Of a stretch of DNA of 64,000 nucleotides, positions 16,077-26,521 are shown in pieces. The notes beneath the pieces are model-generated. The model was not told the DNA's origin and searched no databases. It worked only from the letters and a program-made list of their open reading frames with translations. The translations under genes and the position numbers were made by a program. Source of the stretch: a candidate division NPL-UPA2 bacterium Unc8 (GTDB taxonomy: Bacteria; NPL-UPA2); NCBI GenBank assembly GCA_003574845.1, contig NDHY01000001.1, positions 1-64,000 on the forward strand, given 5' to 3'. How positions within the stretch are numbered: position 1 is the stretch's first letter; each line of letters starts with the position of its first letter.

Positions 16077-18335
16077 ATGCAAACATATCTCATTAATGCT
16101 CATTCCCGTGTCAATAAAGCAAGCATTATAGCTTTTACCCTATTATTAGGAATAGTGCCTATAGCAAGTGCCGCAGTTGAAGGCAATATAGTAACCGCCA
16201 TAGAAGTAAGAGGCAACGTTCGCGTAGCCACCCTCATTATCTTAGCTCAACTCAAGACAAAAGTGGGCGAAGAGCACTCTCCTGCCATAATTCGCGACGA
16301 CATTAGAAGGCTCTTTGCGCTTGGCTATTTCAGAGACATAAAAATAGAGGAGCTTCCTTATGAAGAAGGAAGAAAAATCATCTTTATTGTTACTGAGAAA
16401 CCAGCTATCAGAGAAATTAACCTGAAGGGGACAAAAGCGCTCAGGAAAGGCTCCGTAAGAGAGATTTTAACATTAAAGACCGGAGATATATTCAGCGAAC
16501 GACTCTTGAAAGAAGATGTAGACAGAATTATTACTCTCTACCGTGAGAAGGGACACCACCTGGTGGAAGTCAAGACTGATGTGAGAAGAATAGCAGATGA
16601 GATTGTCGTTGACTTCATCATCAATGAGGGGGTAGCAGCGCGGGTCAGGAAAATTGAGATTAAAGGAAACGAGCTGGTCTCAGAAAGAAAGATTAAGAGG
16701 GTAATGGCAACGCGGGTTCACCGGTTCCTGCAGCCAGGTGTGTTTAGAGATGACCTGTTTAATGATGACTCCTTAAGAATTATTACCCTTTACAGGGACG
16801 AGGGGTTTCTGCAGGCAAGAATCGTTGACACCGAAATTCGTTTTGAGAATAAAGGAAGGTGGGCATACCTAACCATAGAGGTAGAGGAAGGCCACAGATT
16901 TAGCACCGGGGAGGTTGCTATTTATGGAAATCTCCTGTTCTCAGATGAAGAATTGATGGGCCTGCTTCAGTTGCGCACCAACGACACTTTTAGCCCGGCC
17001 GGGCTATCTCGGGACAGAGGAAGGATTGAGAGTCGTTATGCTGAACATGGTCATATATTTGCCAGGGCAGAAATAGAAATACGTCTGGATGAAGAAAGAA
17101 AAGAAGTAAATATCATATATCACATTACCGAAGGAGCTCTCATCCACGTAGAAAAAATAGATATCAGGGGAAATAAGACCACAAGAGACGATGTCATAAG
17201 ACGGGAATTAACCATTAAGCCCGGGGATGTATTTAATCGGCGTGAGGTTGAGCGCAGTCGCCTGAGAGTTCATGGCTTAGGCTTTTTCTATATGGTAAAT
17301 TGGTGGACAACTGAGGGCAGCGCCACCGACAGAAAAAATCTCATATTTGAAGTTGAAGAGAGAAAAACAGGAACTCTTCTCTTCGGCATTAGTTATGGGG
17401 GGGGCGGGCTTGGAGGAATGATCAGCGTATCGCAAGATAATTTTGACATTACCAATCCCCCCACCTTTACCGGTGGCGGTCAAAGGATGAAGTTAGAAGC
17501 AGACATTGGAAGAAAGCGAACTCGCTATAACCTGAGCTTCACCGAGCCCTGGCTGTTTGACCGTCCGATGCTGTTCGGGTTTGACATTCATAGCGCTACG
17601 AGGGACTGGACATTTCACACAGAGGAGAGGGCAGGGTGGCAGTTGCGGCTTGGCCACTCTCTTGGAGAGTTCCTCTATGGAACAGTTGCCTATGAGCATG
17701 AGGATGTAACGATTGCTGATGTAAAAGCCGGAGCGCCGCCACACATTCTGGCGACAAAAGGAACATTCACTACCAATAGCTTAATTCTCGGGCTTGTTGA
17801 TGACCAGAGAAACATGCCGGTTCACCCCACCAGTGGTCACCGCAGCAGCATCACCGCTGAGATTGCCGGAGGAATGCTTGGGGGTAATGTTGAATTTAAT
17901 AAATATACTGGAGAGACAAGATGGTTTTTCACTCCTTTTGAGGAATTGGAGCGGCTTGTTCTTGACCTGAGACTCAGGGGCGGTTTTGTTACTGATGATG
18001 CTCCTTTTTTTGAACGTTTCTTTCTCGGGGGCGTTCATACTGTTCGCGGTTATCCTGAACGCGGCCTTGGTCCTGTGGACGGCACAGGAGAGCCATTGGG
18101 AGGGGATGAAATGCTTATCTTTAATGCTGAGCTTACATATCCGTTAGTTCGGGATATAAGGTTAGCTGCTTTTCTTGATGCCGGGTATCTCAGGGCAGAG
18201 AACCACGGCAGTTTCTCTGGCATAGGCATCGGAGTAGGGTTGGGGTTGAACACGCCAATTGGTCCGGTTCGCCTTGACTATGGATATTCAATTGAGCGCG
18301 AGAGAGGAGAACTGTATTTCACAATGGGATGGTAA
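16077..18335 (+). CDS. bamA: Outer-membrane protein assembly factor BamA (Omp85)
   Basis: A 752-residue Omp85 protein that folds beta-barrel proteins into the outer membrane. A signal peptide ends in SASA near residue 33. Five POTRA domains follow (about 40-400; ITAIEVRGNVRV, REINLKGTKAL, VRKIEIKGNELV and similar), then a 16-strand barrel. VRGYPERGLGPVDGTGEP is the conserved VRGF/Y motif of the L6 loop and the end is YFTMGW with a terminal aromatic. The ATG at 16077 is 4 bases after clpC; the longer frame inside clpC is ignored because the signal peptide fixes the start. It sits upstream of the lipid A operon. Confidence 0.93.
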   Translation: MQTYLINAHSRVNKASIIAFTLLLGIVPIASAAVEGNIVTAIEVRGNVRVATLIILAQLKTKVGEEHSPAIIRDDIRRLFALGYFRDIKIEELPYEEGRKIIFIVTEKPAIREINLKGTKALRKGSVREILTLKTGDIFSERLLKEDVDRIITLYREKGHHLVEVKTDVRRIADEIVVDFIINEGVAARVRKIEIKGNELVSERKIKRVMATRVHRFLQPGVFRDDLFNDDSLRIITLYRDEGFLQARIVDTEIRFENKGRWAYLTIEVEEGHRFSTGEVAIYGNLLFSDEELMGLLQLRTNDTFSPAGLSRDRGRIESRYAEHGHIFARAEIEIRLDEERKEVNIIYHITEGALIHVEKIDIRGNKTTRDDVIRRELTIKPGDVFNRREVERSRLRVHGLGFFYMVNWWTTEGSATDRKNLIFEVEERKTGTLLFGISYGGGGLGGMISVSQDNFDITNPPTFTGGGQRMKLEADIGRKRTRYNLSFTEPWLFDRPMLFGFDIHSATRDWTFHTEERAGWQLRLGHSLGEFLYGTVAYEHEDVTIADVKAGAPPHILATKGTFTTNSLILGLVDDQRNMPVHPTSGHRSSITAEIAGGMLGGNVEFNKYTGETRWFFTPFEELERLVLDLRLRGGFVTDDAPFFERFFLGGVHTVRGYPERGLGPVDGTGEPLGGDEMLIFNAELTYPLVRDIRLAAFLDAGYLRAENHGSFSGIGIGVGLGLNTPIGPVRLDYGYSIERERGELYFTMGW

Positions 18336-18339
18336 GAAT

Positions 18340-18595
18340 AAAGGACAGAGGCACAGAGGCACAAAGGCACAAAGTGCGAAACTCTAAATACGAAACTCGA
18401 AACTCGAAACAAAATCAAAATTCAAAATTACAATGCAAAGCTTGTGCTGAATTTATTTCAGTATGCAAAATACAGTGATTGGTAATTGGTAATTGGTAAT
18501 TGGGTCATTGAAAATTAATTGAAAATTAGAAATTGGAAATTGGAAATTGGAAGGCTGAAAGCTGAGAGCTGAGAGCTATTAGAAAGGGACAGAGT
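18340..18595. repeat. Composite repeat spacer (octamer plus three heptamer families)
   Basis: The 261-base gap between bamA and lpxC is almost entirely repeat. In order it holds AGGCACAA/AGGCACAG octamers, CGAAACT heptamers, TTGGTAA heptamers, TTGGAAA heptamers and GAGAGCT/AGGCTGA heptamers. No promoter can be separated from the repeats. Confidence 0.75.
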
Positions 18596-18596
18596 A

Positions 18597-19874
18597 ATGG
18601 AACAGCAGAGGACGATTAAAGAAGAGGTAAGTTATTCCGGGATTGGGCTGCATACCAGGGCTAAATCCACCATTATCTTAAAGCCTGCTCCCCCGTTTAG
18701 TGGTGTCCAGTTAGTAAGAGTTGACCTTCCGCAAAAGCCGGTAATTAAGGCAGAAATTTCTTCGGTTACTTCTGCTCCACGACGCACAACGCTGCGGGCA
18801 GGTAACGCCGAGGTGCACACCGTAGAGCACCTTATGGCAGCCTTGATGGGGCTTGGCATAGACAACTTGACTGTTGAAGTCAATGCCAATGAGATTCCCG
18901 AGGTTGACGGAAGTGCTGCTCCATTTGTAGAGATGCTCATAAAAGCAGGAATCCAGGACCAGAAAGAAAAGAAGGTGCGCAAAACCTTCACCCGGTCAAT
19001 CTCAATTTCAGAAGATGGCGCCTCCATTATTGTCATCCCTGCTGATGAGCTCAAAATCTCTTTCATACTTGATTATGACCACCCGTTCATCAAAACCCAG
19101 TTCGCCTCATTTTCAATTACTCGGGCAATCTTTGAAAAAGAACTCTCTCCTGCAAGAACTTTTTGTATGGAGACTGAGATTGAAGAGCTCATGAAACAAG
19201 GATGCGGCAAGGGAGCGCATTATGGGAATACAGTTGTCATCGGAGAAAATAAGATTAAAAATGGGGAATTGAGATTTGCCAATGAGTTTGTGCGGCATAA
19301 AATATTAGACCTCATGGGAGATCTCCTTCTTGGTCAACCATTCAATGCTCATATTCTTGCCACCAGGTCAGGACATCGCCTGAATATCGCCTTGATGCAG
19401 AAGCTACAAAAGCATTTCGCTGAGGAGGATGCCCCTGATAATCAGACATTAGACATAGAGAAGATTCAGGAGATACTTCCTCATCGACATCCCTTCCTTT
19501 TTGTTGACAAAATTATTAAGATAGTGGAGAACAAAACAATTGTTGGCATCAAAAACGTTACTTTTAATGAATCATTTTTTTCAGGGCATTTCCCCAATAA
19601 GCCAATTATGCCTGGAGTATTAATTGTTGAAGCAATGGCGCAGACAGCCGGTGTTCTAATGCTTAAGAAGTGGAAAGGCAGTGGAAAATTAGCCTATCTC
19701 GCTGCCATTGACAAAGTTAAGTTGCGTCACCCCGTCTTTCCAGGCGACCAATTGAGACTGGAGATTGAAGTCAAAAGAATTCGTCAGGAGGCAGGAAAGG
19801 TAGCTGCCATAGCCCGCGTTGATAATAGAATCGTCGCCGAGGCGGAGCTTCTGTTTTCCTTGTCACATGCCTAA
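18597..19874 (+). CDS. lpxC/fabZ: LpxC-FabZ fusion: UDP-3-O-acyl-GlcNAc deacetylase / 3-hydroxyacyl-ACP dehydratase
   Basis: A 425-residue bifunctional protein. Residues 1-280 are LpxC, the committed step of lipid [11 protein letters not shown] at the start, zinc-site HTVEH at 74-78, [11 protein letters not shown], and the [15 protein letters not shown] and SGHRLN segments. Residues 284-425 are Fab[26 protein letters not shown] with the active-site His near 331, and EAMAQTAG. The fusion couples lipid A synthesis with 3-hydroxyacyl-ACP use, and is known from Bacteroidetes and some candidate phyla. No stop or frameshift lies between the domains. It overlaps lpxA by 8 bases and heads the lpx operon. 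Confidence 0.95.
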   Translation: MEQQRTIKEEVSYSGIGLHTRAKSTIILKPAPPFSGVQLVRVDLPQKPVIKAEISSVTSAPRRTTLRAGNAEVHTVEHLMAALMGLGIDNLTVEVNANEIPEVDGSAAPFVEMLIKAGIQDQKEKKVRKTFTRSISISEDGASIIVIPADELKISFILDYDHPFIKTQFASFSITRAIFEKELSPARTFCMETEIEELMKQGCGKGAHYGNTVVIGENKIKNGELRFANEFVRHKILDLMGDLLLGQPFNAHILATRSGHRLNIALMQKLQKHFAEEDAPDNQTLDIEKIQEILPHRHPFLFVDKIIKIVENKTIVGIKNVTFNESFFSGHFPNKPIMPGVLIVEAMAQTAGVLMLKKWKGSGKLAYLAAIDKVKLRHPVFPGDQLRLEIEVKRIRQEAGKVAAIARVDNRIVAEAELLFSLSHA

Positions 19875-20661
19875 GTCAAAAATACATACATTAGCAATTG
19901 TTCACCCTAAAGCAAGACTGGCTCCCGATGTTGAGGTTGGGCCCGCCAGTTCAATTGGGAAAGGTGTCTCTATTGGCAGTGGCACTACTATTGCTGCCAA
20001 CGTTTTCATCACTGGTGAAACCAAAATCGGCAAAAATAATAAAATATTCAGTGGAGCTGTCATTGGAACAGAGCCGCAAGATTTAAAATTTCATGGAGAG
20101 AAAACCTTCCTTGAAATCGGAGACAACAATACCATTCGTGAGCATGTTACCATTCATCGCGGCAGTGCCAGTGGCATAGGAAAAACAACAATCGGAAGTA
20201 ACTGCTTTTTAATGGTCTCCTCTCACATTGCCCATGATTGCCATATAGGAAACTCTGTTGGAATGACTAATTTAACCTCATTAGGAGGACATGTAACGAT
20301 TGGAGATGAGGCATGGATAGGAGGAATGGTGGGTATTCATCACTTTGTGACGGTGGGAAAATTGGCTTTCATTGGAGGTTATTCCAAGGTTGTCAAGGAT
20401 GTGCCGCCATTTATGCTTGCCGATGGCCGCCCCACAAAGATAAGAGGGCTAAATATTGTTGGCTTAAAGAGAGCTAAATTCTCTGACGCCCAGATTTCAA
20501 TCTTAAAAAAAGCTTACCAGTTACTCTATCGCTCAAAGCTCAATATCTCCCAGGCGCTTGAGAGGATAGAGTGCGAGGTAGAGAAAACATCGGAGATTGT
20601 AGAACTTATTGGGTTTATTAAAGACACTCCGAATGGAAGAATGGGCAGGTCAAGAGGGTAG
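19867..20661 (+). CDS. lpxA: UDP-N-acetylglucosamine acyltransferase LpxA
   Basis: A 264-residue left-handed beta-helix acyltransferase that adds the 3-O (or 3-N) hydroxyacyl chain to the UDP sugar. Hexapeptide repeats fill residues 8-190. The catalytic His is in SSHIAHDCHIG, and the GGMVGIHHFVTVGKLAFIGG and GRPTKIRGLNIVGLKR segments are typical of LpxA. The start at 19867 overlaps the fusion gene by 8 bases, and the TAG stop shares its G with the GTG of lpxI. Whether it prefers UDP-GlcNAc or the 3-amino analogue is not resolved; the neighbouring Gfo/Idh gene makes the question relevant. Confidence 0.95.
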   Translation: MPKSKIHTLAIVHPKARLAPDVEVGPASSIGKGVSIGSGTTIAANVFITGETKIGKNNKIFSGAVIGTEPQDLKFHGEKTFLEIGDNNTIREHVTIHRGSASGIGKTTIGSNCFLMVSSHIAHDCHIGNSVGMTNLTSLGGHVTIGDEAWIGGMVGIHHFVTVGKLAFIGGYSKVVKDVPPFMLADGRPTKIRGLNIVGLKRAKFSDAQISILKKAYQLLYRSKLNISQALERIECEVEKTSEIVELIGFIKDTPNGRMGRSRG

Positions 20662-21464
20662 TGAAAAAAATTGGTTTAATTGCCGGTGGTGGAAAGCTTC
20701 CTCTTCTGCTAAGTAAAGAGGCAAATAAAAATGGGACGAAAATATTTGCCGCAGCAATTAGTGAATATGCTTCGCCGCAGCTAAAAAATGAGGTTGAAGA
20801 GATAAAATGGCTGCGCGTTGGGGAATTTGAGCAAATAGCAGGTTTTTTCAAATCCTGTGGGATCTCGTTAGTAGCAATGATAGGAGTGGTCCCGCAAAGT
20901 CTTCTCCTGAATAGAGCGGACTTTGACGATAGGATTAACTCCCTCCTTTCTCAATTAGAGATAAAGCAGACCGAATCAGTGCTTGGCGCCATAGCAAGTG
21001 AATTATCCCGGGAAGGGATTGAGCTGATTGACAGCCGCAAATATCTCTCCGCATTTCTACCTCAACCAGGTGTCCTCACAAAGCGAAAACCAACCGAGAG
21101 AGAACTAAAAGACATTGAGCTTGGCCGCAAGATTTTGCGGGAAATCAGCCCGCTGGATATCGGGCAAACCATACTCATCAAAAATGGAATAATACTCTCC
21201 ATTGAGGCAATTGAAGGAACCGATAGCTGTATTCATCGGGGAGCTATTCTGGCAAAGAGTGGAGCTGTCATCGTCAAAATGAGCAAGTCCCGGCAAGATA
21301 TGCGATTTGATATTCCCGTAGTAGGCGCCAAAACGCTGACGCTAATGCGCAAGGTTAAAGCTGCCATCCTCGCAATAGAAAAGGAAAAAGTGATTGTTCT
21401 GGACAAAGAAAAAGCTGTTAAGATAGCCAATGAAGCAGGAATTTCCATTGTTGTTTATGAATAA
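20661..21464 (+). CDS. lpxI: UDP-2,3-diacylglucosamine pyrophosphatase LpxI
   Basis: A 267-residue LpxI (DUF1009) protein that hydrolyses UDP-2,3-diacylglucosamine to lipid X, the step done by LpxH in gamma-proteobacteria. Signatures are GLIAGGGKLPLLL at the start, LDIGQTILIKNG and VEAIEGTD-type AIEGTDSCIHRG in the C-terminal catalytic domain, then VGAKTLTLM. It starts with GTG overlapping the lpxA stop by 1 base and ends 2 bases before the next gene. No lpxH is present in the window, consistent with LpxI being the enzyme used. Confidence 0.92.
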   Translation: MKKIGLIAGGGKLPLLLSKEANKNGTKIFAAAISEYASPQLKNEVEEIKWLRVGEFEQIAGFFKSCGISLVAMIGVVPQSLLLNRADFDDRINSLLSQLEIKQTESVLGAIASELSREGIELIDSRKYLSAFLPQPGVLTKRKPTERELKDIELGRKILREISPLDIGQTILIKNGIILSIEAIEGTDSCIHRGAILAKSGAVIVKMSKSRQDMRFDIPVVGAKTLTLMRKVKAAILAIEKEKVIVLDKEKAVKIANEAGISIVVYE

Positions 21465-21466
21465 AT

Positions 21467-22399
21467 ATGAAAAAGATTAAAGTTGCCGTTATTGGAGTGG
21501 GGCATCTTGGGAAGGAGCATGCCCGTATTTATGCCGCCAAACAAGATGCAGAGCTATGCGGTGTCGTTGATATTGACATCCATAGGGCAAGAAAGATTGC
21601 AAATGCTCAGAACACTAATGCTTTCTCTTCCTGTGAGGCTCTCTATCAACAGGTAGAAGCGGTAAGCATTGCAGTTCCCACTCATCTTCATCATTTCATA
21701 GCTAGCGGCTTCCTGAAGCAGGGAATCAATGTCCTCGTGGAGAAGCCAATTACCCGCACCACGATGGAGGCTGACGAGTTGATTCGTCTTGCCCGGAAGA
21801 ATAAAGTTATCCTCCAGGTTGGCCATTTAGAGAGGTACAATGGCGCCATTATGGAGCTGGAAAAATGGATCAAGTCTCCCCGCTTTATTGAAGCCCACCG
21901 CCTTGCCCCATACCAACCAAGAGGAACTGAAGTTGGCGTCGTGCTTGATTTAATGATTCACGATTTAGACATTATTCTTTATCTGGTCAACTCAACTCCA
22001 AAACGCATTGAGGCAATGGGGGTTACCGTGCTTTCTCAAGATGAAGACATTGCCAATGCCAGAATTATCTTTAACAATGGGTGTGTTGCCAATATTACTT
22101 CCAGCCGTCTTAGTCAGGAAAGAATGCGCAAGCTCCGTATTTTTCAGGATGATTGTTATATCTCTTTAGATTACATTACCCAGAAGATAGACCTTTACCA
22201 GAAAAAAGGGAAGAGGATTGTTCATGAGGAAATTTCTCCTCCAAAACGAGAGCCACTTGCCCTGCAGCTTCACGATTTCCTGAGCTCTGTCCGCGATGGA
22301 AAGCCTGCCCGCATTTCAGGAGAAGATGGAAAAAAAAATCTTGCTCTCGCTCTTACCATTATCAGGAAAATTCACCGAAGCGCAAAAAAAATAGGTTAA
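21467..22399 (+). CDS. Gfo/Idh/MocA-family NAD(P)-dependent oxidoreductase in the lipid A operon
   Basis: A 310-residue oxidoreductase with an N-terminal Rossmann fold (VAVIGVGHLGKEHARIY, about 6-22), the family EKPI motif near residue 92 in VLVEKPITRT, and a C-terminal sugar-binding domain with VLDLMIHDLDIIL near 160-172. It sits between lpxI and lpxB with a 2-base gap, so a role in lipid A sugar chemistry is likely. One candidate is oxidation of UDP-GlcNAc at C3 (GnnA-like). The partner aminotransferase GnnB is not in this window, so that assignment stays open. Members of this family are common at this operon position in candidate phyla, to my knowledge. Confidence 0.8.
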   Translation: MKKIKVAVIGVGHLGKEHARIYAAKQDAELCGVVDIDIHRARKIANAQNTNAFSSCEALYQQVEAVSIAVPTHLHHFIASGFLKQGINVLVEKPITRTTMEADELIRLARKNKVILQVGHLERYNGAIMELEKWIKSPRFIEAHRLAPYQPRGTEVGVVLDLMIHDLDIILYLVNSTPKRIEAMGVTVLSQDEDIANARIIFNNGCVANITSSRLSQERMRKLRIFQDDCYISLDYITQKIDLYQKKGKRIVHEEISPPKREPLALQLHDFLSSVRDGKPARISGEDGKKNLALALTIIRKIHRSAKKIG

Positions 22400-22453
22400 T
22401 AGGCTGAAGGCTGGTGAATGGTGACGTGAATCTGACAACCTGAGTAGTTACAA

Positions 22454-23569
22454 ATGTTAAAGCTTTTGATTGTTGCAGGAGAGCCCTCCGGTGATATCCA
22501 CGCCGCCAGCTTAATAACAGCACTGCGAAAACAATCTCCCAACATTGAGCTCGTAGGCATGGGAGGGCCAAGAATGAGAGAAGCCGGAGCTAATATTCTC
22601 TTTGATATTACCGGCACCGACATAGTCGGTTTTACTGAAGCATTAGTTCACATAAGGAGATTAAAGAGGCTCCTTCAGAGTCTTTCAGAGCTTATTGACA
22701 TAGAGAAACCTGATGGAGTAATTCTCATTGATTACCCTGGCTTTAACCTCCGTCTCGCCGCCCGCGCTAAAAAAAGGGGAGTAAAAGTTATTTACTACAT
22801 TAGTCCTCAGGTATGGGCATGGGGAAAAGGAAGGATTAAAGAAATCGCCAGATTGGTAGATAAAATGATTGTTATTCTTCCGTTTGAAGAGAAATTTTAC
22901 TCTAATGAGAAAATCAGAGTAGAATTCGTAGGACACCCGATTCTTGACATAATAGAAACATTTTCTTCCGAAGGAATTGTGGGTGAGACAATTGCCATTC
23001 TTCCCGGTTCACGACAACAAGAAGTGCACAGACATCTCCCGCTTATGCTTGATGCAGCTTCTCTGATGCGCAAAGAACGCCCTGAGTTGCAGTTTGTCAT
23101 ACTTTTGCCTCCATCAATCTCTCCTTCAGTGATAACTGCAATGTCAAACATAGGAGGAATCAGGATTATGGATTTAGCACAGGAAGCGCCTCAAAAAAAA
23201 TACGAGGCAATGGCAGCCGCTCCCCTTCTTTTAATAGCTTCAGGGACAGCTACCCTTGAGGGAGCCTGTGTTGGCGCTCCAATGCTCATTATCTACAAAG
23301 TATCATTCCTTACCTGGTTATTGAGTAAAATGCTCCTCAAGATTCCTTATATCGGACTGGTAAATGTGGTTGCCGGGAAGAAAGTTGCACCGGAATTTCT
23401 CCAGTTTAATGCCCGCCCGGAGAGAATTGCCAAAACTGCCCTTGACTTGCTGACCGATAAAGAAAAAATGAATGCAATGAGGAAAGAACTAAAGGAAGTA
23501 AAAACTAAGCTCGGCACCCCCGGCGCCAGCGAGCGGACCGCCAGCATCATTCTTAAAGAAGTAGGCTGA
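22454..23569 (+). CDS. lpxB: Lipid-A-disaccharide synthase LpxB
   Basis: A 371-residue GT19 glycosyltransferase that joins UDP-diacylglucosamine to lipid X. It has VAGEPSGDIHAASLI at the start, LIDYPGFNLRLA, YYISPQVWAWGKGRIK, LPFEEKFY and the GSRQQEVHRHLPLML nucleotide loop. ASGTATLEGA near residue 272 is the conserved sugar-nucleotide site. A 54-base repeat-bearing gap separates it from the Gfo/Idh gene. It is followed by uppP. Family identity is unambiguous. Confidence 0.95.
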   Translation: MLKLLIVAGEPSGDIHAASLITALRKQSPNIELVGMGGPRMREAGANILFDITGTDIVGFTEALVHIRRLKRLLQSLSELIDIEKPDGVILIDYPGFNLRLAARAKKRGVKVIYYISPQVWAWGKGRIKEIARLVDKMIVILPFEEKFYSNEKIRVEFVGHPILDIIETFSSEGIVGETIAILPGSRQQEVHRHLPLMLDAASLMRKERPELQFVILLPPSISPSVITAMSNIGGIRIMDLAQEAPQKKYEAMAAAPLLLIASGTATLEGACVGAPMLIIYKVSFLTWLLSKMLLKIPYIGLVNVVAGKKVAPEFLQFNARPERIAKTALDLLTDKEKMNAMRKELKEVKTKLGTPGASERTASIILKEVG

Positions 23570-23634
23570 AGGCTGAAGGCTGTTAGACTATTGACTATTG
23601 ACTATTGACTATTGACCATAGACCAATGACTATT
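23566..23634. repeat. Heptamer arrays running into the uppP start codon
   Basis: GGCTGAA units (about three) pass into TTGACTA/TTGACCA units (about six). The ATG of uppP lies in the last units (CAATGACTATT), so the array forms the translation start region. Confidence 0.7.
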
Positions 23635-24405
23635 ATTCAATCTATTCTTTTTGGTTTACTGCAGGGATTAACGGAGTTTCTGCCAATAAGCAGCTCCGGA
23701 CACCTAACAGCGCTCTACCACTTTTTTGGAGTAGAAGAGCACAGGCTGCTCTTTACCATATGCTTACACATTGGAACGCTTGTTGCCGTTTTTATCTTTT
23801 TCTGGGGCGATATTCTCTCATTATTTTCTACCCAGAAAAAACTGGGCATTCTTATTATCATCGGCTCGGTGCCCACGGCAATAATGGCTTTCTTCCTCAG
23901 CGCTCTGGCAGAGAGATTATTCGCGGAAGTAAAGGTGGTGGGAGTAATGCTGATGATAACAGGAGTGTGGCTTGCTATTGGCAGCACTATGTCAAGCCGC
24001 CGCAATCTTGCCTCTTCGGCGAAGTCTACAAGCTTAAAGGTATGGCAAGCACTTCTTATTGGAATCTCCCAGGGAGCGGCGCTTATTCCGGGTATATCCA
24101 GAAGTGGCGCCACAATTTCTACAGCGTTGCTTTGCGGAACGGAACGCGGATTATCCATCCGCTATTCATTCCTGCTCTCCATTCCCGCTATCCTGGGAGC
24201 ATTTTTGTATCAATTGAAAGAAATAAACCAGGCTGCGATTTATCCCGAATTTACCTTTTTTACTCTCCTTATTGGCGCAATTGCCGCCATGCTAACGGGG
24301 TTAGTTTCCCTGAGAGTTTTATCAAAGATTATCATTAAGGGGAAATTACACTATTTTACCCCTTACTGCCTCGCGGCGGGATTGTTTCTTTTTCTGGCCG
24401 GATAA
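23626..24405 (+). CDS. uppP: Undecaprenyl-diphosphatase UppP (BacA)
   Basis: A 259-residue polytopic membrane enzyme that dephosphorylates undecaprenyl-PP to recycle the cell-wall and LPS lipid carrier. It shows [16 protein letters not shown] near residues 13-28 with the catalytic Glu and Ser, and the second motif [11 protein letters not shown] near 165. About eight hydrophobic segments are visible. Start 23626 is chosen because the upstream extension (TIDHRP) is only heptamer repeat. No Shine-Dalgarno sequence precedes it. Its last 60 bases overlap the end of uvrB on the other strand. Confidence 0.92.
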   Translation: MTIIQSILFGLLQGLTEFLPISSSGHLTALYHFFGVEEHRLLFTICLHIGTLVAVFIFFWGDILSLFSTQKKLGILIIIGSVPTAIMAFFLSALAERLFAEVKVVGVMLMITGVWLAIGSTMSSRRNLASSAKSTSLKVWQALLIGISQGAALIPGISRSGATISTALLCGTERGLSIRYSFLLSIPAILGAFLYQLKEINQAAIYPEFTFFTLLIGAIAAMLTGLVSLRVLSKIIIKGKLHYFTPYCLAAGLFLFLAG

Positions 24406-26358
24406 GTGAGCAATTTGGTCGCGCAAAAGCGCCGCCTTTTCAAAGTCCAGCCGGCTGGCCGCTTCCAGCATCATTTCTTTAAGGTCAGAGGTGCGCAGGG
24501 AGCTTTTTGCAATATATCCTGCTCTGGGTTCTTTTAAAATATTGCCTGCATAATCGGCGGCGCGGGAGTTGAGAGCTATCAGCTCTCTGACTGACCTTTT
24601 AATGGTGCGGGGGGTGATATCATTCTCCTCATTAAATTTTTTCTGGCGGCGACTGCGTCTTTCCATCTCTTTAATTGCCCGCTTCATTGAGCCGGTGATT
24701 GTATCGGCATACATTAGCACTTCACTATCTATATTGCGAGCCGCCCGTCCGGCAACCTGAATCAGGGATGTCTGGGAACGAAGAAATCCTTCCTTATCGG
24801 CATCAAGTATTGCCACCAGCGTTACTTCCGGGAGGTCAAGTCCTTCCCGCAAAAGATTAATTCCAACCAGGCAGTCAAACTTTCCTACCCGGAGGTCGCG
24901 CAGAATCTCAGCTCTTTCAAGTGTACCAATCTCTGAGTGAAGATAGCGAACCTTTAGCCCCATATCATAAAGATACCCAGCAAGGTCTTCTGAGGTCCGC
25001 TTGGTAAGGGTTGTTACCAGTACTCGCTGTTTTTTACCCACTCTTTTTTTGATTTCACTGGCAAGGTCATCTACCTGCCCCGCAGTGGGGCGTACTGAAA
25101 CCCGGGGGTCAACAATCCCGGTAGGACGAATAATCTGCTCAATAACAGTATCTACTTTTTTCAGTTCATACGGTCCGGGAGTGGCTGAGACATAGATAGT
25201 GTTTTTTGCCCTTTTCTCAAATTCAGCAAAGTTCAGGGGGCGGTTGTCAAGCGCCGAGGGAAGCCTGAAGCCATGCTTGGTGAGAGTTTCCTTGCGCGAG
25301 CGGTCCCCATAATACATTCCCCGGATCTGAGGAATGGCAACATGGCTTTCGTCAATAATTAATAGATAATCCCGTGGGAAATAATCTATCAGAGTATAAG
25401 GAGGCTCTCCAGCAAGCCGTCCAGAGAGATGGCGGGAATAGTTTTCTATCCCTTGACAGTAGCCGATTTCCTGCATCATCTCTATATCATATCTTGTCCT
25501 TGTTTCCAGTCGCTGCACCTCCAGGAGCTTGTTTTCCTTTCGCAGAACCGCCAGCCTCTCGGCAAGCTCCTGAGTGATAGAGCAAATTGCCTGCTCAACT
25601 CTAGAAGGAGAGCTCACAAAATGCTTGGCGGGATAGATTGCAACTTTATCCCTCTCACGACTTATTGCAGTCGTCAGAGGATCAATTTCGGCTATTCTCC
25701 CTATTCGATCATCAGATAGCTCAATCCGCACTACTTTTTCTTCATAAGCAGGGAATATTTCCACGATTTCTCCCCTTACGCGAAATTTTCCCCGCTGAAG
25801 GTCAACATCGTTGCGCTCATACTGAAGCGTAACAAGACGGCGCAATATCACCTGACGTTCAATAGTCGCTCCTGCCTCAAGAAAAAGAAATAGCTCACGA
25901 TGCTCTTCAGGAGAACCAAGTCCGTAAATTGAAGAAACGCTGGCGACGACAACTACATCATCGCGGGAAAGAAGGGAGCTTGTAGCCTTAAGGCGCAATC
26001 GGTCCAGCTCATCGTTAATAGAAGCATCTTTTTCTATATAAGTATCAGTCTGGGGAATGTAAGCCTCAGGCTGATAGTAATCATAGTAACTGACAAAATA
26101 CTCCACCGCATTATGTGGAAAGAAAGCCTTGAACTCACTATAAAGCTGGGCGGCAAGAGTTTTATTTGGAGAAATAACAAGAGCCGACTTGCCAAAGTTA
26201 GCAATTACATTGGCAAGAGTGAAAGTCTTTCCCGAGCCGGTAACTCCCAGGAGCACCTGATGTCTCTTCCCGGCAGCAAGACCGGCAGTAAGTTCGGCAA
26301 TCGCCCGGGGCTGGTCACCCTGCGGCTTAAAATCGCTAATGAGCTCAAATTTAGCCAT
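24346..26358 (-). CDS. uvrB: Excinuclease ABC subunit B
   Basis: A 670-residue nucleotide-excision-repair helicase. Walker A GVTGSGKT is near 39-46, the damage-inserting beta-hairpin [25 protein letters not shown] segment lies near 93-113, the helicase motifs [14 protein letters not shown] and [16 protein letters not shown] follow, and a UVR motif ([16 protein letters not shown]) near 635-650 binds UvrC/UvrA. Full length for the family. It is convergent with uppP and overlaps it by 60 bases, so the basic tail [15 protein letters not shown] is antisense to the last uppP helix. Confidence 0.96.
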   Translation of the reverse strand: MAKFELISDFKPQGDQPRAIAELTAGLAAGKRHQVLLGVTGSGKTFTLANVIANFGKSALVISPNKTLAAQLYSEFKAFFPHNAVEYFVSYYDYYQPEAYIPQTDTYIEKDASINDELDRLRLKATSSLLSRDDVVVVASVSSIYGLGSPEEHRELFLFLEAGATIERQVILRRLVTLQYERNDVDLQRGKFRVRGEIVEIFPAYEEKVVRIELSDDRIGRIAEIDPLTTAISRERDKVAIYPAKHFVSSPSRVEQAICSITQELAERLAVLRKENKLLEVQRLETRTRYDIEMMQEIGYCQGIENYSRHLSGRLAGEPPYTLIDYFPRDYLLIIDESHVAIPQIRGMYYGDRSRKETLTKHGFRLPSALDNRPLNFAEFEKRAKNTIYVSATPGPYELKKVDTVIEQIIRPTGIVDPRVSVRPTAGQVDDLASEIKKRVGKKQRVLVTTLTKRTSEDLAGYLYDMGLKVRYLHSEIGTLERAEILRDLRVGKFDCLVGINLLREGLDLPEVTLVAILDADKEGFLRSQTSLIQVAGRAARNIDSEVLMYADTITGSMKRAIKEMERRSRRQKKFNEENDITPRTIKRSVRELIALNSRAADYAGNILKEPRAGYIAKSSLRTSDLKEMMLEAASRLDFEKAALLRDQIAHLSGQKKKQSRREAVRGKIV

Positions 26359-26521
26359 TTGCCTTGCCCTGCCGTGATGAGCTATAAACTACTTGCCATA
26401 ATTTGAGAGTGGTATTATAATTATACAATAACTAATGCTTAAAGTCTTAACAATACTGCAGCAGTGATGCAGGAGACACTTCATTTACAATGATTAGGGG
26501 TAGTAGGGGAAAGGAAAAACT

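Noticed and set aside
23580..23625. TTGACTA/TTGACCA units as -35 promoter boxes
   Set aside because: They are part of the tandem array and no -10 box is placed consistently; the match to TTGACA is incidental.
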